Source: Rhyacichthys aspro (Eukaryota > Chordata > Actinopteri > Gobiiformes > Rhyacichthyidae). Taken from it: DNA of 64,000 nt. Where the stretch lies: positions 19,328,051-19,392,050 of the forward strand of contig CM072170.1 in NCBI GenBank assembly GCA_036850595.1, read 5' to 3'. Each line of letters starts with the position of its first letter. Positions within the stretch are counted from its first letter, which is position 1. Shown piece after piece: positions 10,773 through 23,479 of this stretch. The notes beneath the pieces were generated by a model, which was not told the DNA's origin, made no database searches, and worked only from the letters and a program-made list of their open reading frames with translations. A program made the translations under genes and the position numbers.

Positions 10773-13700
10773 CCCAAAAATACTAAAATAACATTTTTTA
10801 GCTGATGATCTGTATAAATGAGATTTTATTAATACCGTTCATAGTTGATGCAATTCAAAGTGTTTATTGTCATGTGCACAGTATGAAAACAGGTTTCCCT
10901 GTACAATGAAATTCTTCCTTTACTGTCCACAATGAATGCCAGGCAATGTAAAAAATAGAAATAAAATCCTAAGTATAAAATAGATAAATAGGTCTAAATA
11001 CAAATATACAAATTGAAATTGAATAAAGTATAGCAATTAAAAAGCAGTGTGTGACTGGAAAAAACTATATACATAACTGTACATAAATAAAGTAAAGACA
11101 AAATTTAAAAAAAACTTTGATTTAATTCCACGTTCCAAGTATGGTGTAAAACCACATGAGTGCTGCCCTCCTCAGGTTAAACGCTGCAGACCGTACTTCC
11201 TGATTATGATGATGTTATCATGTATGTTAACCACACCTTTGTAGTAGGTAACCACACCTGGGGTACAGCCCTCAGTACAAACTCATGTCCACCAGAGGTG
11301 GTCTCTGTCAGAACTATGTCACTGCATCGACTGAACATGGTCACAGAGAGAGATACACGCACAGATGAAAAAAATAAAACAAACATGAAGAGCAGTGTTT
11401 AGGGACATAACCTAATTACTCATTTTTAGATCAGCAAAGACACATATTTAGGGTCACGCTGCCACTAGCTCCTGTTTGTCTGTTATTTTGCTCTGACCAT
11501 GTCGCAAAAACCAACCATAGCTCAAGTGCTTTCACAAAGTGTCGTTGCAGTGTCGTGTTTTTCTCAGTTTGTTGTGGTCATATTAGTTGTGGGCATATTA
11601 GCATTAAACACTACAAAACAAGTGAGGTTTAACGTTACCTTCTTTTCTCTCTCTTTTTTTTTTTTTTTTTTTTAAACAAAGTCTTAATGCTGTTAAATAC
11701 AAGGCAACATGAATGCAGCGCTAGTCTGAGCGGAGGCTGCAGATGCGGTACTTTGGTTCCCTCTTTGTAGGATAATTTTTACTATATCCAAATATATCAA
11801 AATGAATGTAAAGCATTCTTTCTTTTTATTTCTTACAGTTCATCAGTCTATGCTTTGTACATTAACCTAAATTAGCCATAATGCCTAAGTAACTCTACCA
11901 TTACTGCCCAGTACTCTCTAACAATGCCTCGTGAGCCCCTGCTTTGGGTTTTGCAGAGACTGGGTTTTGAATTGATCTGGCTCAGGCTTGGTGTCCACAG
12001 ATAAACCAAGTCCCTCCAGCTCAGGTGAGAAGGAAGAATAAAGAGGGACTGCTCCGTCGCAAAGATACTTGTGCCAATCTGACATCTGTCAATCAATCAG
12101 TCATTGTGGGTCTCAGGTACACTCCCCCTGCTCAGCCTTGTCCTCAGCTCGTTCTTCTGTCTCCGCTGGACTCTGCCTAATTTTCCAAGACATTTCAAAT
12201 TTTGTCTGTGATTGGAGTTAAGATCTGAGCAGGGGTTAAGTTTCTCTTTAAATGTGGGCTTCTTTTTTTTTTGCTTGTAGAAATATGCTGTGATGCCTCT
12301 CAAATCTGGTCTGTCTTTAGGTTGTAATCACCAAGCTGTAGGAAAAGGTGAAAAAAGTTTTTAAGAATATTGACCTTCAGGCCTAACATACATGTTTACA
12401 CAATATGATTTAATACCACACAAACTCAGAAAAATATGTAATTTTAACTTTTATGTGTGTATAGTGAAGGGTCTTCCTCTGGGTTTTATCTATTTGAGGG
12501 CACAGAGAGTTAATGCTGTCACAAGCAAAAAGTAAAATACACTATTCTGGATCAATTGCTGATGGGAGTTGTGTAGGTCATAAATGTTGCCATAAACAAA
12601 AGACCTACCAAAAAAAATTAACAGGAGACCGGGGTTTGAATCTCTCTACTACTCCTATCAATAAAGACCAAAAGCCCATAAAAATAATTATTTAAAAAAA
12701 ATCACTATTACCTGTAGAATGAAAACACTATTAATATTATACCCATAAAGTAGTTATGCAGCATATCAAGAGAGCTCATGAGTGGTGCAAGCTAACTGAA
12801 CACTAATTTTTCTTAATTGGTTATAGTTTAAGAATAGGAATTAATACAATATTTTAAAAATTAATTGGCTAACACACACAAAAAATGCTTCAACTTACTA
12901 TGTGGTTTGCTCAAAAGCACAGGACTGTGATGGACAATCTTTTAGTCCTTAAGAAAATTCAGGGCTGGTCTTCAGGCAGGTCTTCTCTGCATGTACTGAA
13001 ATACAGTAGTGAACAGTGATTTTACAGCTTTTACTGTTGATTTAGAGAACACTCACATAATGCAACACCATTTACAGTATTTTATCAAATTCTTTTGAAA
13101 ATTGCATAATGGCACATATTTCCCAGAATGCATTGCTGCTTAAAGTATTTTACTGTTTTTATTGTAAGTAAGGAAAGGATAACATATGGGAACATATGTT
13201 CCATTGGGTGTTCACTGAGCTTTCCTGAATATGTCCCATAACCTTGTGACAAGTTTGTGAGCTTGTTGCTTCAAGTGTTAGTGAATTAGTATTATTATTA
13301 GAATTTTCCTTTTCCATCTCTTCTTTCTTGGTATAATGACATTGAAAGTTAAGGAGAAGCTTTAAGAAAAGTACATATCTAATTTTGAGGTATTTGGAAT
13401 GAGCCTTCAAAGTCCTATCCATAGCACTATAGCACATAGAATGGTGGCTCTTTTTTACATACACTTGTCTAGTGCCTGTCTCATGAGCCTGTTGCATACC
13501 AAACAAAGGCATTTCCAAATCAACAGTGGACTATCTTAAACTCAACAGTTGGATTCCCGTGGGGCTCCAAGCTGGAAAGGAGCATGTTTACGCACACACT
13601 TCAATTTGATTATATTTCAAAGAGTGTCTCACCATGCTTATTCACTGTGGAAATATGACCTACATTTTATCAGACAAGCTGTCTTTGAAGTTGGGAATCA

Positions 13701-14499
13701 GACTCAGAACCTTTTATTCTGCTTTCAAAAGGATGCTTATCACAGACTTTTGCTTTTAATTTTAATGTGTAATAAAAGCATTTAAAAACTCAATGTACCA
13801 CATCTAAGCTCTAGTTGTAAATCAACATTAGATGGATTTAAAAAAAGAAATGAATGAACTACTGCTGGTAGACAAAAGTTACACTTCAGAAGGCCGCGCC
13901 ACGATGTGGCTGATGTGGAGTGCACAGAGTCCAGACGCCTCATGCTCTCTGCAGATGTTTGTGCATTATTCTTCACTGTTTGGTTGTGTTTTGCATACAG
14001 TACATATATTAATATTTGTACATCAAATGCGCTTATACCCTGCCCTTATGCTCTGTCTATCCTCCAGTCCATCTGGTAGTAAAAAGTGGAACTTAAGAAT
14101 TATCAAATTTTGAATTGTATTCTGCGTAAATGGGTTGAAAGATGGAGGTATTCTACTCCTTTTTCACCAACACAATTTTATATATGCCACCCACTCATTC
14201 CTCTAACGCAGCCATACATATTCTAATCTCATAATTCTGCATTATATTCCTTTACCTTGAGTGGTCACTTTAATCCAAGCTGGAGGCACAAATTAGACGC
14301 AGAAAACCATATAATGTATCACAAACTTTGAACAAATCTACTTACAACTTTAAAATTGAAAACTTGCTGTAGGGGCCTGATTAGTTTCTTACTATATGAA
14401 AGTGTGCATTACATCAAGCACAAAGTTACCATTAAATATAGACAACAATTCAACAACACAAAGTCAAAAACTTTGAGAAGCACAACCCTGCAACTTAGT

Positions 14500-14594
14500 G
14501 GCCATTGTCCAGGGTATACCCTGCCTCAGGCCCAAAGCTGCTGGGATCACATGCAACACCTGACGGAACTAAGCAGCCGAAGATGAATGAATGA
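14500..14594 (+). repeat. Fish SINE 3' segment, copy 2
   Basis: It carries GCCATTGTCCAGGGTATACC, CAGGCCCAAAGCTGCTGGGA and ends in ATGAATGAATG. It is diverged from the 61.4-kb copy. Confidence 0.55.
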
Positions 14595-14818
14595 AAATTA
14601 CTCATACATGAGTCTGCAGTGAATATGCATAAGACATATACAAATTACTGTCTTTCGCTCCTGCCAGGTCTGAAGTGTGATGAGTGTTCCGACCGCACAT
14701 CTCAGTCTATGAAGGAGTCTGTGGAACTTCTACCTTGTAGTCTGCTGCTCTCTAGAGGCTATGGTTGTGTGCTGCAGCCTTGATGGCTTAAATATGGTGG
14801 CACTGAGGTGCATAATCA

Positions 14819-15135
14819 AAATTGTTTTTGTCCACTAAAAAAATATTGGGAGAGGGACATTTTAAAAAAGAAACCCATCTCTCAAAAAAAAAATAAAAAA
14901 AAATTTAAAAATTTAAATTAAAAAAAAAATTAAAGCCCTGTCTCAATTTTAAAATAAAAATGATGAGTTGTTTTTGTTCTCATCAACATTATTTTTGTCC
15001 ACTAAAAAAATAAAAACAGACGAAGATCTGTTTTTTTCTTTTTTCTTTTTTTTTATGTTGCGAAAAAAGAAAGCCATCTCTCATTTAAAAGATTTAATGA
15101 AAAATGAATGCCATGTCTCAATTTAAAAAGCTTGT
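14819..15135 (+). repeat. Two-unit tandem duplication in A/T-rich DNA
   Basis: Two ~150-170 base units (about 14819-14990 and 14992-15135) share the ordered words TTGTCCACTAAAAAAAT, then CCATCTCTCA, and then TGTCTCAATTT. The homopolymer parts differ in length. Confidence 0.5.
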
Positions 15136-16308
15136 TTGTAATAGTTGTAGCAGTAGTATTTATTTCGGCCACACAAAAAACTGTTCATGCAAACAAATAA
15201 AGTTGCAATACATATATGTATTAATACATATATGTATAAAGACAAACATTGTAATTGTAAAAGGTGTAGGCTGAAGTCACAGCTTATTTCACCTACCTTA
15301 CTTACTGACCTTATCTACTCTGTGATAATTAATCACTTTAAAGAAAAAGTGAAAATTGTTTAAATTTTTTTTTTTACAATTATTCACACACATCACATAT
15401 CATTTGAACAACTTAAATTTTATTTTTATACTTAACACATTTACACTCAAAATTAAATGTTTGAACTGTTTTTCAAAATAGAAAATAGAATTACGAGTTC
15501 ATCTGTAAGACCATTCCATAAACTAACCCCTTTAACAGAAATACATTTGACATTTTGGTTTGTACATGGGTTATGTGTGGTATCCAAGTTAATTTACGAT
15601 CCATTATTATTCCAATAAATTTATTTTCATTTACCTTTTTTAGGACTACATCATCTATCATCTATTTTATATTATCCTTAATTTGTCTAATAGTAAATAT
15701 AATACATTTCGTTTTGCTTGCATTTAAAGATAATTTATTTTAATAAAATTATTATTATTATTTATTTTATTTAGTTCTCTTGATACTTTAGTAAGAAGCT
15801 CTTGCAGGTTTTCTTCAGAACAATATAAAGTAGTGTCGTCTGCAAATAAAACACAATTTAACAAATCTGACACTTTAAAATTATAATTTATATATAAAAT
15901 AAACAACTAAGGACCAAACACAGAGCCCTTTGGCAGTCCACATGTAATCCTACCTCCTACCTCCTCCATTTTAGAATTTTGGTTGTTAAAGTGTACATAC
16001 TGAAACCTGCTGTTAAGATAACTCTCTAACCATGAATGAGCTGGTCCTCTGAAGCTATACTTTATTCAACAGTCTTATTTATTCAATAGTATTTGATGAT
16101 TAATGGTGCATATTATCTATTGCTGTAGCAATGTTTTCAACTAATTTCATGACAGCCGTTGAAGTGGATCTGCCAGCTCTAAAACCATATTGTTCATCAT
16201 TTAATAACTTATATTTTTCTATAGAATTATCAAGTCTTTTAACAAAAGGTTTTACTAATATTTTTGAAAATTGTGATAGCAATGAGATAGGTCTATAATT
16301 TGAATATA

Positions 16309-17609
16309 CAGTGGATATAAAAAGTCTACACACCCCTGTTAAAATGTCAGGTTTATGTGATTTAAAAAAATTAAAATACCACAAATAATTTCAGAACTTT
16401 TGCCACCTTTATTGTGACCTATAACTTGTACAACTCAATTGAAAAACAAACTGAAATCTTTTTTTCTATGGAAAGTAAAAATAAAAAAATGTGGTTGTAT
16501 TAGTGTGCACACCCTTAAACTAATACTTTGTCTGCTTTTGCACCTTTTGATTTGAATACAGCACTTAGTCTTTTTGGGTATGAGTTTATCAGCATGGCAC
16601 ATCTTGACTTGGCAATATTTGCCCACTCTTCTTTGCAAAAACACTAGAAATCTGCAAGATTGCGAGGACATCTCTAATGCACAGCCCTCTTCAGATCACC
16701 CCACACATTTTCAATTGGATTCAGTTCTAAAACTTTAATCTTTTTATTGTGAAGCCATTCTTTTGTTGATTTAGATGTATGCTTAGGGTCATTGTCGTGC
16801 TGAAAGATGAAGTTCCTCTTCATCTTCAGCTTTCTTGCAGAAGCCTGAAGGTTTTGTGCCAATATTGACTGGTATTTCATAACAAACTCCACCTTGACTA
16901 AGGCCCCAGTTCCAGCTGAAGAAAAACAGCCCCAAAGCATGATGCTGCAACCACCATGCTTCACTGTGGGTATGGTATTCTTTTGGTGATGTGCAGTGTT
17001 GTTTTTGCACCAAACATACTTTTTGGAATTGTGGCCAAAGAGTTCAACCTTGGTTTCATCAGTTTTCTTCTTGGCTTTTCATCAATTTTGGAGGGACGTC
17101 CTGTTCTTGGTAATGTCACTGTTGCACCATATTTCCTCCACTTAATGATGACTGACTTCATGGTGTTCCATGGTATATCTAATGCCTTAGAAAACATTTT
17201 TGTACCCTTCTCCTGACTGATACCTTTTAACAATGAGATCCCTCTGATGCTTTGCGGACCATGACTTTTGCTGTGAGATGCGACTAGGAAAATGTCAGGA
17301 AAAGCCTACTAGAGCAGCTGAACTTTATTTGGGGTTAGTCAGAGGCACTTTAAAGGCTTGAATGTGATAAATTAATTCTGAACACAGCCACATCCCCAGT
17401 TGTAAAAGGTCACTAATGCAACCACATTATTTTAGCTTTTTATTTTTATTTCCCACTTACTAAAGATTTCAATTTGTTTTTGAATTATACAGTTTATAGG
17501 TCACATAAAAGGTAGAAAAAATTCTGAAATTATTTATCCTGGTCTAATTTTTTTAAATTACATAAACCTGGCATTTTAACAGGGGTGTGTAGACTTTTTA
17601 TATCCACTG
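16309..17609 (-). mobile_element. Tc1/mariner element with ~200-bp inverted ends
   Basis: The ends CAGTGGATATAAAAAGTCTA and its reverse complement bound a 1301-bp element, and the inverted identity continues far inward. The left target base pair is TA (16307-16308). On the right the equivalent is TG, a likely point change. It is inserted in the LINE relic. Confidence 0.85.
16674..17263 (-). pseudogene. Tc1-type transposase, broken
   Basis: The N-terminal part at 17233-16961 has the helix-turn-helix and GRPSKIDEK linker (a GRPR-like motif). The C-terminal part at 16964-16674 has SIMLWGCFSSAG, the catalytic-type HDNDPKHTSK and ELNPIENVWGDLKR. The two parts are in different frames, and the region with the first catalytic Asp is deleted. 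Inactive. Confidence 0.8.
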
Positions 17610-18429
17610 TGAATGCCAGTCTCCACTCTAATAAATAAATAAATAAATAAATATAAATAAACCAGATACAAACATAGTAAAGATATTCCTTTTAATCATA
17701 TTTCTACTCACCCTATCATCATTTTTACTTTTTAATTAGAACCAGCGTTTACAAAATAGTAAATAGTTGGAATACCATTATCATTTTTAAAATAGCTTGG
17801 ACAATCACGTTTGATGTTAAATTTCTTTATAATATTGTTTAGCACTTGACAAGTTTTTTGTATATTTTGCTTGTGTTGCTCTAATAGTTTACCTTCAATC
17901 ATTTATCTTTCTATACCTTTGGTTATCCGAGGATTGTAGGACTTTTTGTCTTGTATGATTTTATGCACTGGACAATTGGTATTATACAGCTCATTAAACC
18001 TGTGCAGAAAAGCATCATATGCAATGTTTACATCACTTGTTTCATAAACATCACACCAGCGTTGTTTACTGAGGTCCTTCTTAAGTGCTTCAATAAAAGT
18101 AAATCTACCATCATCTGTCATCATCTCAAATTAACTTCTGAATATTTATTTAGTGTGATCGTAATATTTGCCAAGTATATATGTTACATTTTAAATAAAC
18201 ATATACTTATATATGACTTTATTTCTCTTTAGTAATACAAATATAAAGTTCACAAACATTATGACTTATTGTAACATTAAGGTTCAACCATTGCATCAAA
18301 GAGCAACTTCTCCAGTCTCTGTTGAGGTTCTTCATAAACAAAACACAACACGAGACTCTTGTTGTGTGTCTCATCTCTGCCGTGAGTTTGAGTTCCGCGT
18401 AGGAAGTTCTGGTGTGTCCTCTCTTATGC

Positions 18430-18865
18430 TAGCCTGGCCAGCCAGACGGCTTTCTTATTGTATTACATACAGAGAAAGTCAGTCTGGGATTGTCCAATCT
18501 GCTCCGTATTCTGCTTCGGCTCTTTCTTACCGACCAATCGTAGCGAGGGAGGCGGGATTTTGGTTTGCGTCATATTGAGCACTGAACTCGATATTATACC
18601 CTGTGTCCTCAGATTTTTCTGAAGTCATTCACCGTCACAGAAGCATCGTCTTTCTCTAGCCACGCTGGTATACGTTGTGGTTTATTGTCAACTGGAATCG
18701 GTTTTGCTTTCCTTACGTCACATCCGTAGTTTCTCTGATTGGTTCACTCAGCGAGCGTTAGTTCTGCCCATGGTCCCACCTTGAAATCCTGCTTAAACCC
18801 CACAATCCCAGACTGACTTTCTCTGTATGTAATACAATGAGAAAGCCGTCTGGCTGGCCAGGCTA
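18430..18865. mobile_element. 436-bp TIR element with 9-bp target duplication
   Basis: Inverted ends of about 65 bases (TAGCCTGGCCAGCCAGACGG and onward) are nearly perfect; they differ by one indel or substitution near base 27. The flanking direct repeat CTCTTATGC is exact at 18421-18429 and 18866-18874. There is no coding capacity. A 9-bp duplication suggests a Mutator-like mechanism; hAT (8 bp) is the alternative. Confidence 0.8.
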
Positions 18866-18874
18866 CTCTTATGC

Positions 18875-20546
18875 AGCATCTCAGAAGCCTCCTCCGTCTT
18901 CCCCTCCTCACTCCTTGGAGCTCCTTAGAGCTTTGGGACATTACTAAAGATGGCACACAGAGACTAACTTATAGTGCAAGTGAGGCGTTGAGGCAGCGAG
19001 GATGCATGTTATGAGAAATGAGACACCCCTTGAAATAAAGCTTCTTTTGTAAAAGGCAACTCAAGTAGTTTTTCATGCCTTCAGGCCACAACATATCAAG
19101 CCAGCCAGGAGAGAGGTTTTATGCAATACCAAGTGTGAATAAATTACTTTTGTAAGTGCTGTTAGCGGCTAACGTTAGCGACTCTTTGTGCCGCTTAAGA
19201 GAGGCAACAAAACAACTAAAGTAGACATTAACTGACAATGGATTGTCTTGTAAATACCAGTAATGGAGTTAGAAGCCATACGGGACCAGGTTACGGCCAC
19301 ACTCTGCTGGTTAAACTGTGATTGTCTCATGGAGGTCTGTAACTTTCTGAAATGCATTAAGGCTATCAGAGGAACATGAGTCAATAGCTGACGGTAACCA
19401 ATGCAAACGGATGAAAGTGATTAAGCACAAACTGTACAAGGTTGAGCAAAGTAATATGCCAGAGAATACAATGCAGCGTATTCGAGAACTTTTGTTTTTG
19501 TGGAAGAAAATGGAGTGGGACTTTTCACACCTCTTGGAGATGAGAGTCAAGAATGATGAGTGGCAAAGACAAGCAAAATCACTGGAGGAGAAAACTGCGC
19601 CACTCCGGACTTTGTCCAAAAACAACGGTCAGCGAAAGTCCTATTCAGGAAGGAATAAAAGAAGTTGAGCAGTACAACGTACTCAAAAAATTGTTTTTGA
19701 GATCAGGACTGTTATTAATGACATGACATCATTAAGTACCAGATTGAGCCACTTCTCGACAATCTGGATGTGATTGATAAAACACTGAGTGAGGAACTGA
19801 ATGAGGCAGCCAACATTGAGGCAGAAAGGATGAACAAGTTGAAGAGGAATAACACTAAAGCAACAAGAATCAATGAGCTGCTAACACCAGATGAGGCACA
19901 CAACAGCTCGCAGACTCCCTCAGTCCTGAGTTCAGCTCTGGCCCAAAAAACCCTGAAATGGCTCAGGCTCCACCTGAAGTACATGCCTTACTGAATGAAC
20001 TAAAAGCTGAGGTTGCTGATGTGAGCAGTTGGTGCTTGCTTCTCTGAACATGGACAAGCTGCAGACCTTCAAGAAGACAGCAAACAGCAAGCACAGCCCG
20101 GAGGAAGGGTGGCTGCAGGAACTGTCAGAGCAATGGTGATGGTTGTAGCTGCAAACATTGTTTTAAATGTGCCATGGGTCCAGCAATGATCCAGCTATTG
20201 CATCAGGTGTCCCTGTCATCACTGCCAACTGGAGAAACAACCCGGTGCACCACAATATGTAACCTGAACTTACCTATCCAGATTCCAACATGGAGGGGCA
20301 ATTGATGGCTGTGTGCTGCATCTCACTACTCTCCTTCTGTAGTTTACACTGGCCAAGAACTGCTGGACATTGGTTATCGGTACAAGGTACTTGTCTCTTA
20401 ACGACTACCATCAAACTCACCACATACCAGACGAAATAGCGAGGCTCTGGCCTACTATTGAGGCTAAGGAAGCAGCCACATAAACAACCTCTGCCAAGTC
20501 TTTATCTCTCCAAGGCCAGATCCATGGTAAATAAAACAGATGATCA
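18875..20546 (+). other. Possible LINE ORF1/endonuclease-start relic
   Basis: Open frames at 19411-19668 and 19770-19994 are rich in Glu, Lys and Asn and look coiled-coil-like. Near 20480-20545 the words PSLYLSKARSMVNKTDD resemble the start of a fish LINE endonuclease ORF. The stretch stops at the GGGGCCGG repeat. I do not recognise the upstream frames. Confidence 0.35.
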
Positions 20547-22286
20547 GGGGCCGGTATTTCAGAACTTTGATCCAGATCAAAATGATCCAGATAACCAAAT
20601 CTCCCTATCCTCAGCCACGGATCAACCGGTTCTATCCCGGTATTTCAAAACCTTGCCGGATTGGATCAGAGTGATGCTGATCCCCACAGACTGAGATGTT
20701 CCATCCCCTGGATTACAGACAGGAAACAGGAAATGGATCGAACATTTTACTGAAACAAGAAACAACTGGCACAACTTTTGTCTCTAAATGTAAGTATAAC
20801 CTCAGCGATGATGTGTTCAAAGACAATCAACACAAAGTCAAAAGAAGAGCGTGGCAAAGTAACTAACACTGCTCCATTGACTTACGTATTAATAAGCTAA
20901 GAAGTTAGCAAACAAGCTAGCGTTGGTTTGTGTCGCAGTCCGCAGTCAAATGTTTAAATGTTTTAATTTGCAACGCGTTGTGTTTTGATTTTTGCACATA
21001 TAGCGCCCATTTTAATGACGAAGCGCCGGTATTTTTCGTGCTACTGTCTTTCCCTGCAGAGGGCTGCATAAACAGACAGCTGCAGTTGTTCTGGTTGGAT
21101 TCCCACTTTTAACAGCTCATGTTTTATGTCCACAGAACCCTCAAGGATGACCACTCTAGACGTTTGTGGATTCAGCAGCAGACCCAGCAGTTCATTACTC
21201 TCAGAGCTGGGCTCGTCCAATGAAAATAAAGCCCCCTAAGTCACTAAGCATCTACCTTCACACACACATCAGAGAGTAACACTTGTAAATACAATGCAAT
21301 TAAGTACAAAAAACATGGGCTATAAGTAGTTATTTTAATAGGCCTAAAACGATTTTTGTCTTCGTATTTCACTCTGTATTTAGCCTACACAGTGTTACCT
21401 CTCTAATTTGTGTAAAATGCAGCAGGCTCCAGACAAGGTTTGGGTAAAACTATGTTCTAATTTTGCCAAAAACATTATTGAACAGGTACTTCAATTAGCC
21501 AAGCCTTTATGATAAAAAACAGTTACCACTACCACAAACTAGATTACCTTCTGCTGAAACATCTACTCAGTAAGAGTCCATTCATTTATAAATAGAGGCA
21601 TAATTTACAGACCTTTTTATTTATCATTTCATGAAGTGCCACTGCTTGGAAAAAAAGACTGTATTGTCTGATTAATGAGTGGTATTGTTACATAAGTCAC
21701 ATTTTAGTGACTTTTTAAACATTTTTGAGCAATAAATCATAATAAAAACATTGCTTTGACCAGTGTTTTTTTTCTCTCAGCTGTAAAACATAGTTTTGTA
21801 GGGACAAAGTGGTCAGAAATGTGGCCTTTCTTATTTACCTTACTTGAGTACAATTTGAATATAATTTAATTGTGAATTAAAATATACCTAAATTTAAATA
21901 TTAATTATTTATTGGTGTCGATAGGTAAATTTGATGACTTTGGGTATAATTAACAATTTGGGTCATACAAGTTGTGAAAGATTAAGATTTAAACACATGT
22001 GATCTCCCTCAAGTCGATCTCTGAGGTGGGATCAGGACAAGGATTGTCCTGATTTTAAGGATCAAACTGATCCAGATTTTCCTCTAAAGTTTTGAAATAG
22101 TCTTCCAGACTTCCCACTAAAGTAAACTTTTGAAATACTCGACAGCAGCATTTAATCCAAATCATAGGCAGGATTAGATTACTAAATCTGAATCTGAATC
22201 TTCAGGATCAGATTTGCTTTGAAATACACGTTTTTATGATCAGATTTATGATTAATCCTGTGGGATAATTTTGAAATACCGGCCCC
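20547..22286. mobile_element. DNA transposon with ATCAGGGGCCGGTATTTCA ends
   Basis: The left end at 20547 and the right end at 22286 carry the inverted motif GGGGCCGGTATTTC, and both lie within a shared ATCAGGGG context. Subterminal GATCC-rich repeats are present at both ends. No transposase is visible inside. The superfamily is uncertain, probably Harbinger-like. Confidence 0.55.
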
Positions 22287-22462
22287 TGATTCTGAAGATT
22301 CAGATTTGGAAATCCAATCCTGCCTTTGATCCGGATTAAATGCTGCTGTCGAGTATTTCAAAAGTTTACTTTAGTGGGAAGTCTGGATCAGTTTGATCCT
22401 AAAAATCAGGATTATTCTGATCCCACCTTAGAGGTGGATTTGAGAGAGATTGCACATAAAAG
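22003..22462. repeat. Inverted duplication around the right TIR
   Basis: About 22003-22198 and 22288-22462 are reverse complements. They share TTAAATGCTGCTGTCGAGTA and AAAGTTTACTTTAGTGGGAA-type blocks. The loop contains the GGGGCCGG end. This looks like two subterminal regions joined tail to tail. Confidence 0.7.
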
Positions 22463-22781
22463 TTTGAATAATAAGTGTTAAACTTGTGCTATTTGTCTAA
22501 ACTATTAACAAAATTAATTTAAAATTTAACTAACAAAAATTCTAGTTATTGGGGCAGTTGATAGAATGAAACAAATAGTATGTAAAAGTGACCAATTTCA
22601 TCTTAACCAGTTAAAAAATAAACAAATAAATACATAAATAAATAAAGAGGCTTAGATAGAGTTGGTCATACATTTCTTTTATTTAACACCAAAATGAAAA
22701 AAAAAAAAAATTCAAATAAAATGCCAACTCTACTTAAAGATTCAAATGAAACAACCACAAACAAAACTTATCAAGTGCATT

Positions 22782-23400
22782 TCAATCTTTCAACTGTTTA
22801 AGCAGTGTCAATTTAATTTGTTCATTGGTTAAAAAAACTAAAATTTGTTGCAGAGCCCGTTCTGTTTCCACCTTTAATACATGGTTGTAAGCATCCTCTT
22901 TTTCCGCTTGCCTTTTGCGCCTGCGTCGTGGTGCTGGAGCTGGTGGACTCACCACCTCTCCCAAGAGAAGGCTCCGACTTGTACAGGGCTCTTCAAATAC
23001 AGGTTCCACAGGGGTAAGGTTGATAGTTTCAGCCGACAGCTTCAATGGTTCAGTGAGATCAATTGATTCCTCTGCACCAGCAGGCAGGATACCAAACAAT
23101 GCTTGAGAACTCTCCAGAACTCCAATTACGTCAAAATGGTGTCTGTGAATTCCCTACGTTTTATGGCCTTGTTATCTGTTTGGTTTTTGTTTTTTTTTGC
23201 CTCTAAATGGTCCTTGGTAGCGATTTGTTTTAGGTTTTTCCACCTAAGCCGTACCTGGTCCACAGTCCTCCGTTGGCCACCACCAGTGGCATTAACCTAT
23301 CTCGTTATTTCAGCCATGTTAAAAGTGGGAATCAAGAAAGACATGTCACTGAGGAAGGCCTTTCACACCTTAAAGCTAAATTGAAAGCAGTTGTGAAAGC
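22782..23400 (-). pseudogene. Myb/SANT-like transposon accessory gene relic
   Basis: The minus strand holds TVDQVRLRWKNLKQIATKDH (about 23280-23200), the recognition-helix part of a Myb/SANT-like domain of the kind found in Harbinger-derived proteins. In another frame, 23099-22782 is an open run ending in a Lys/Arg stretch (APRRRRKRQAEKEDAY) and a helical C-terminus (LQQILVFLTNEQIKLTLLKQ). A frameshift and a stop separate the two. It lies just beside the GGGGCCGG elements, so it may belong to them. Confidence 0.55.
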
Positions 23401-23479
23401 ACAGGCTTTAAAAACTGGGTACAATAAGGTCATGACCTTTGCTTCTGAAACATGACATCCATTGTACATGTTCTATGGC

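Larger units (their letters stand above)
10773..15300. other. Intergenic DNA with minor repeats
   Basis: Near 10855-10930 a TTATTGTCATGTGCACAGTA...TGAAATTCTT block resembles the 3' end of a fish non-LTR element. A poly-T run lies at 11655-11673. No conserved exon is recognised. Confidence 0.4.
15300..18130 (-). mobile_element. LINE relic (Jockey/CR1 group), split by a Tc1 element
   Basis: Minus-strand segments run in RT order: linker region at 18124-17903, RT fingers at 16384-16100 (NYRPISLLSQFSKIL, EQYGFRAGRSTSTAV), and palm at about 15960-15724 (GLPKGSVFGP, FADDTTLYC). A C-terminal part follows at about 15720-15540 (LTWIPHITHVQTKMS). The endonuclease and 5' end are missing, and stop codons interrupt the frame, for example just after GSVFGP. 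The Tc1 element at 16309-17609 lies inside it. Confidence 0.75.

Noticed and set aside
13159..13518. 119-codon minus-strand frame
   Set aside because: No family recognised, flanks AT-rich, and no start context or splice pattern.
19411..19994. Possible host exons with Glu/Lys-rich product
   Set aside because: The neighbouring PSLYLSKARSMVNKTDD words and broken frames fit LINE remains better than a host gene, but I could not prove either.
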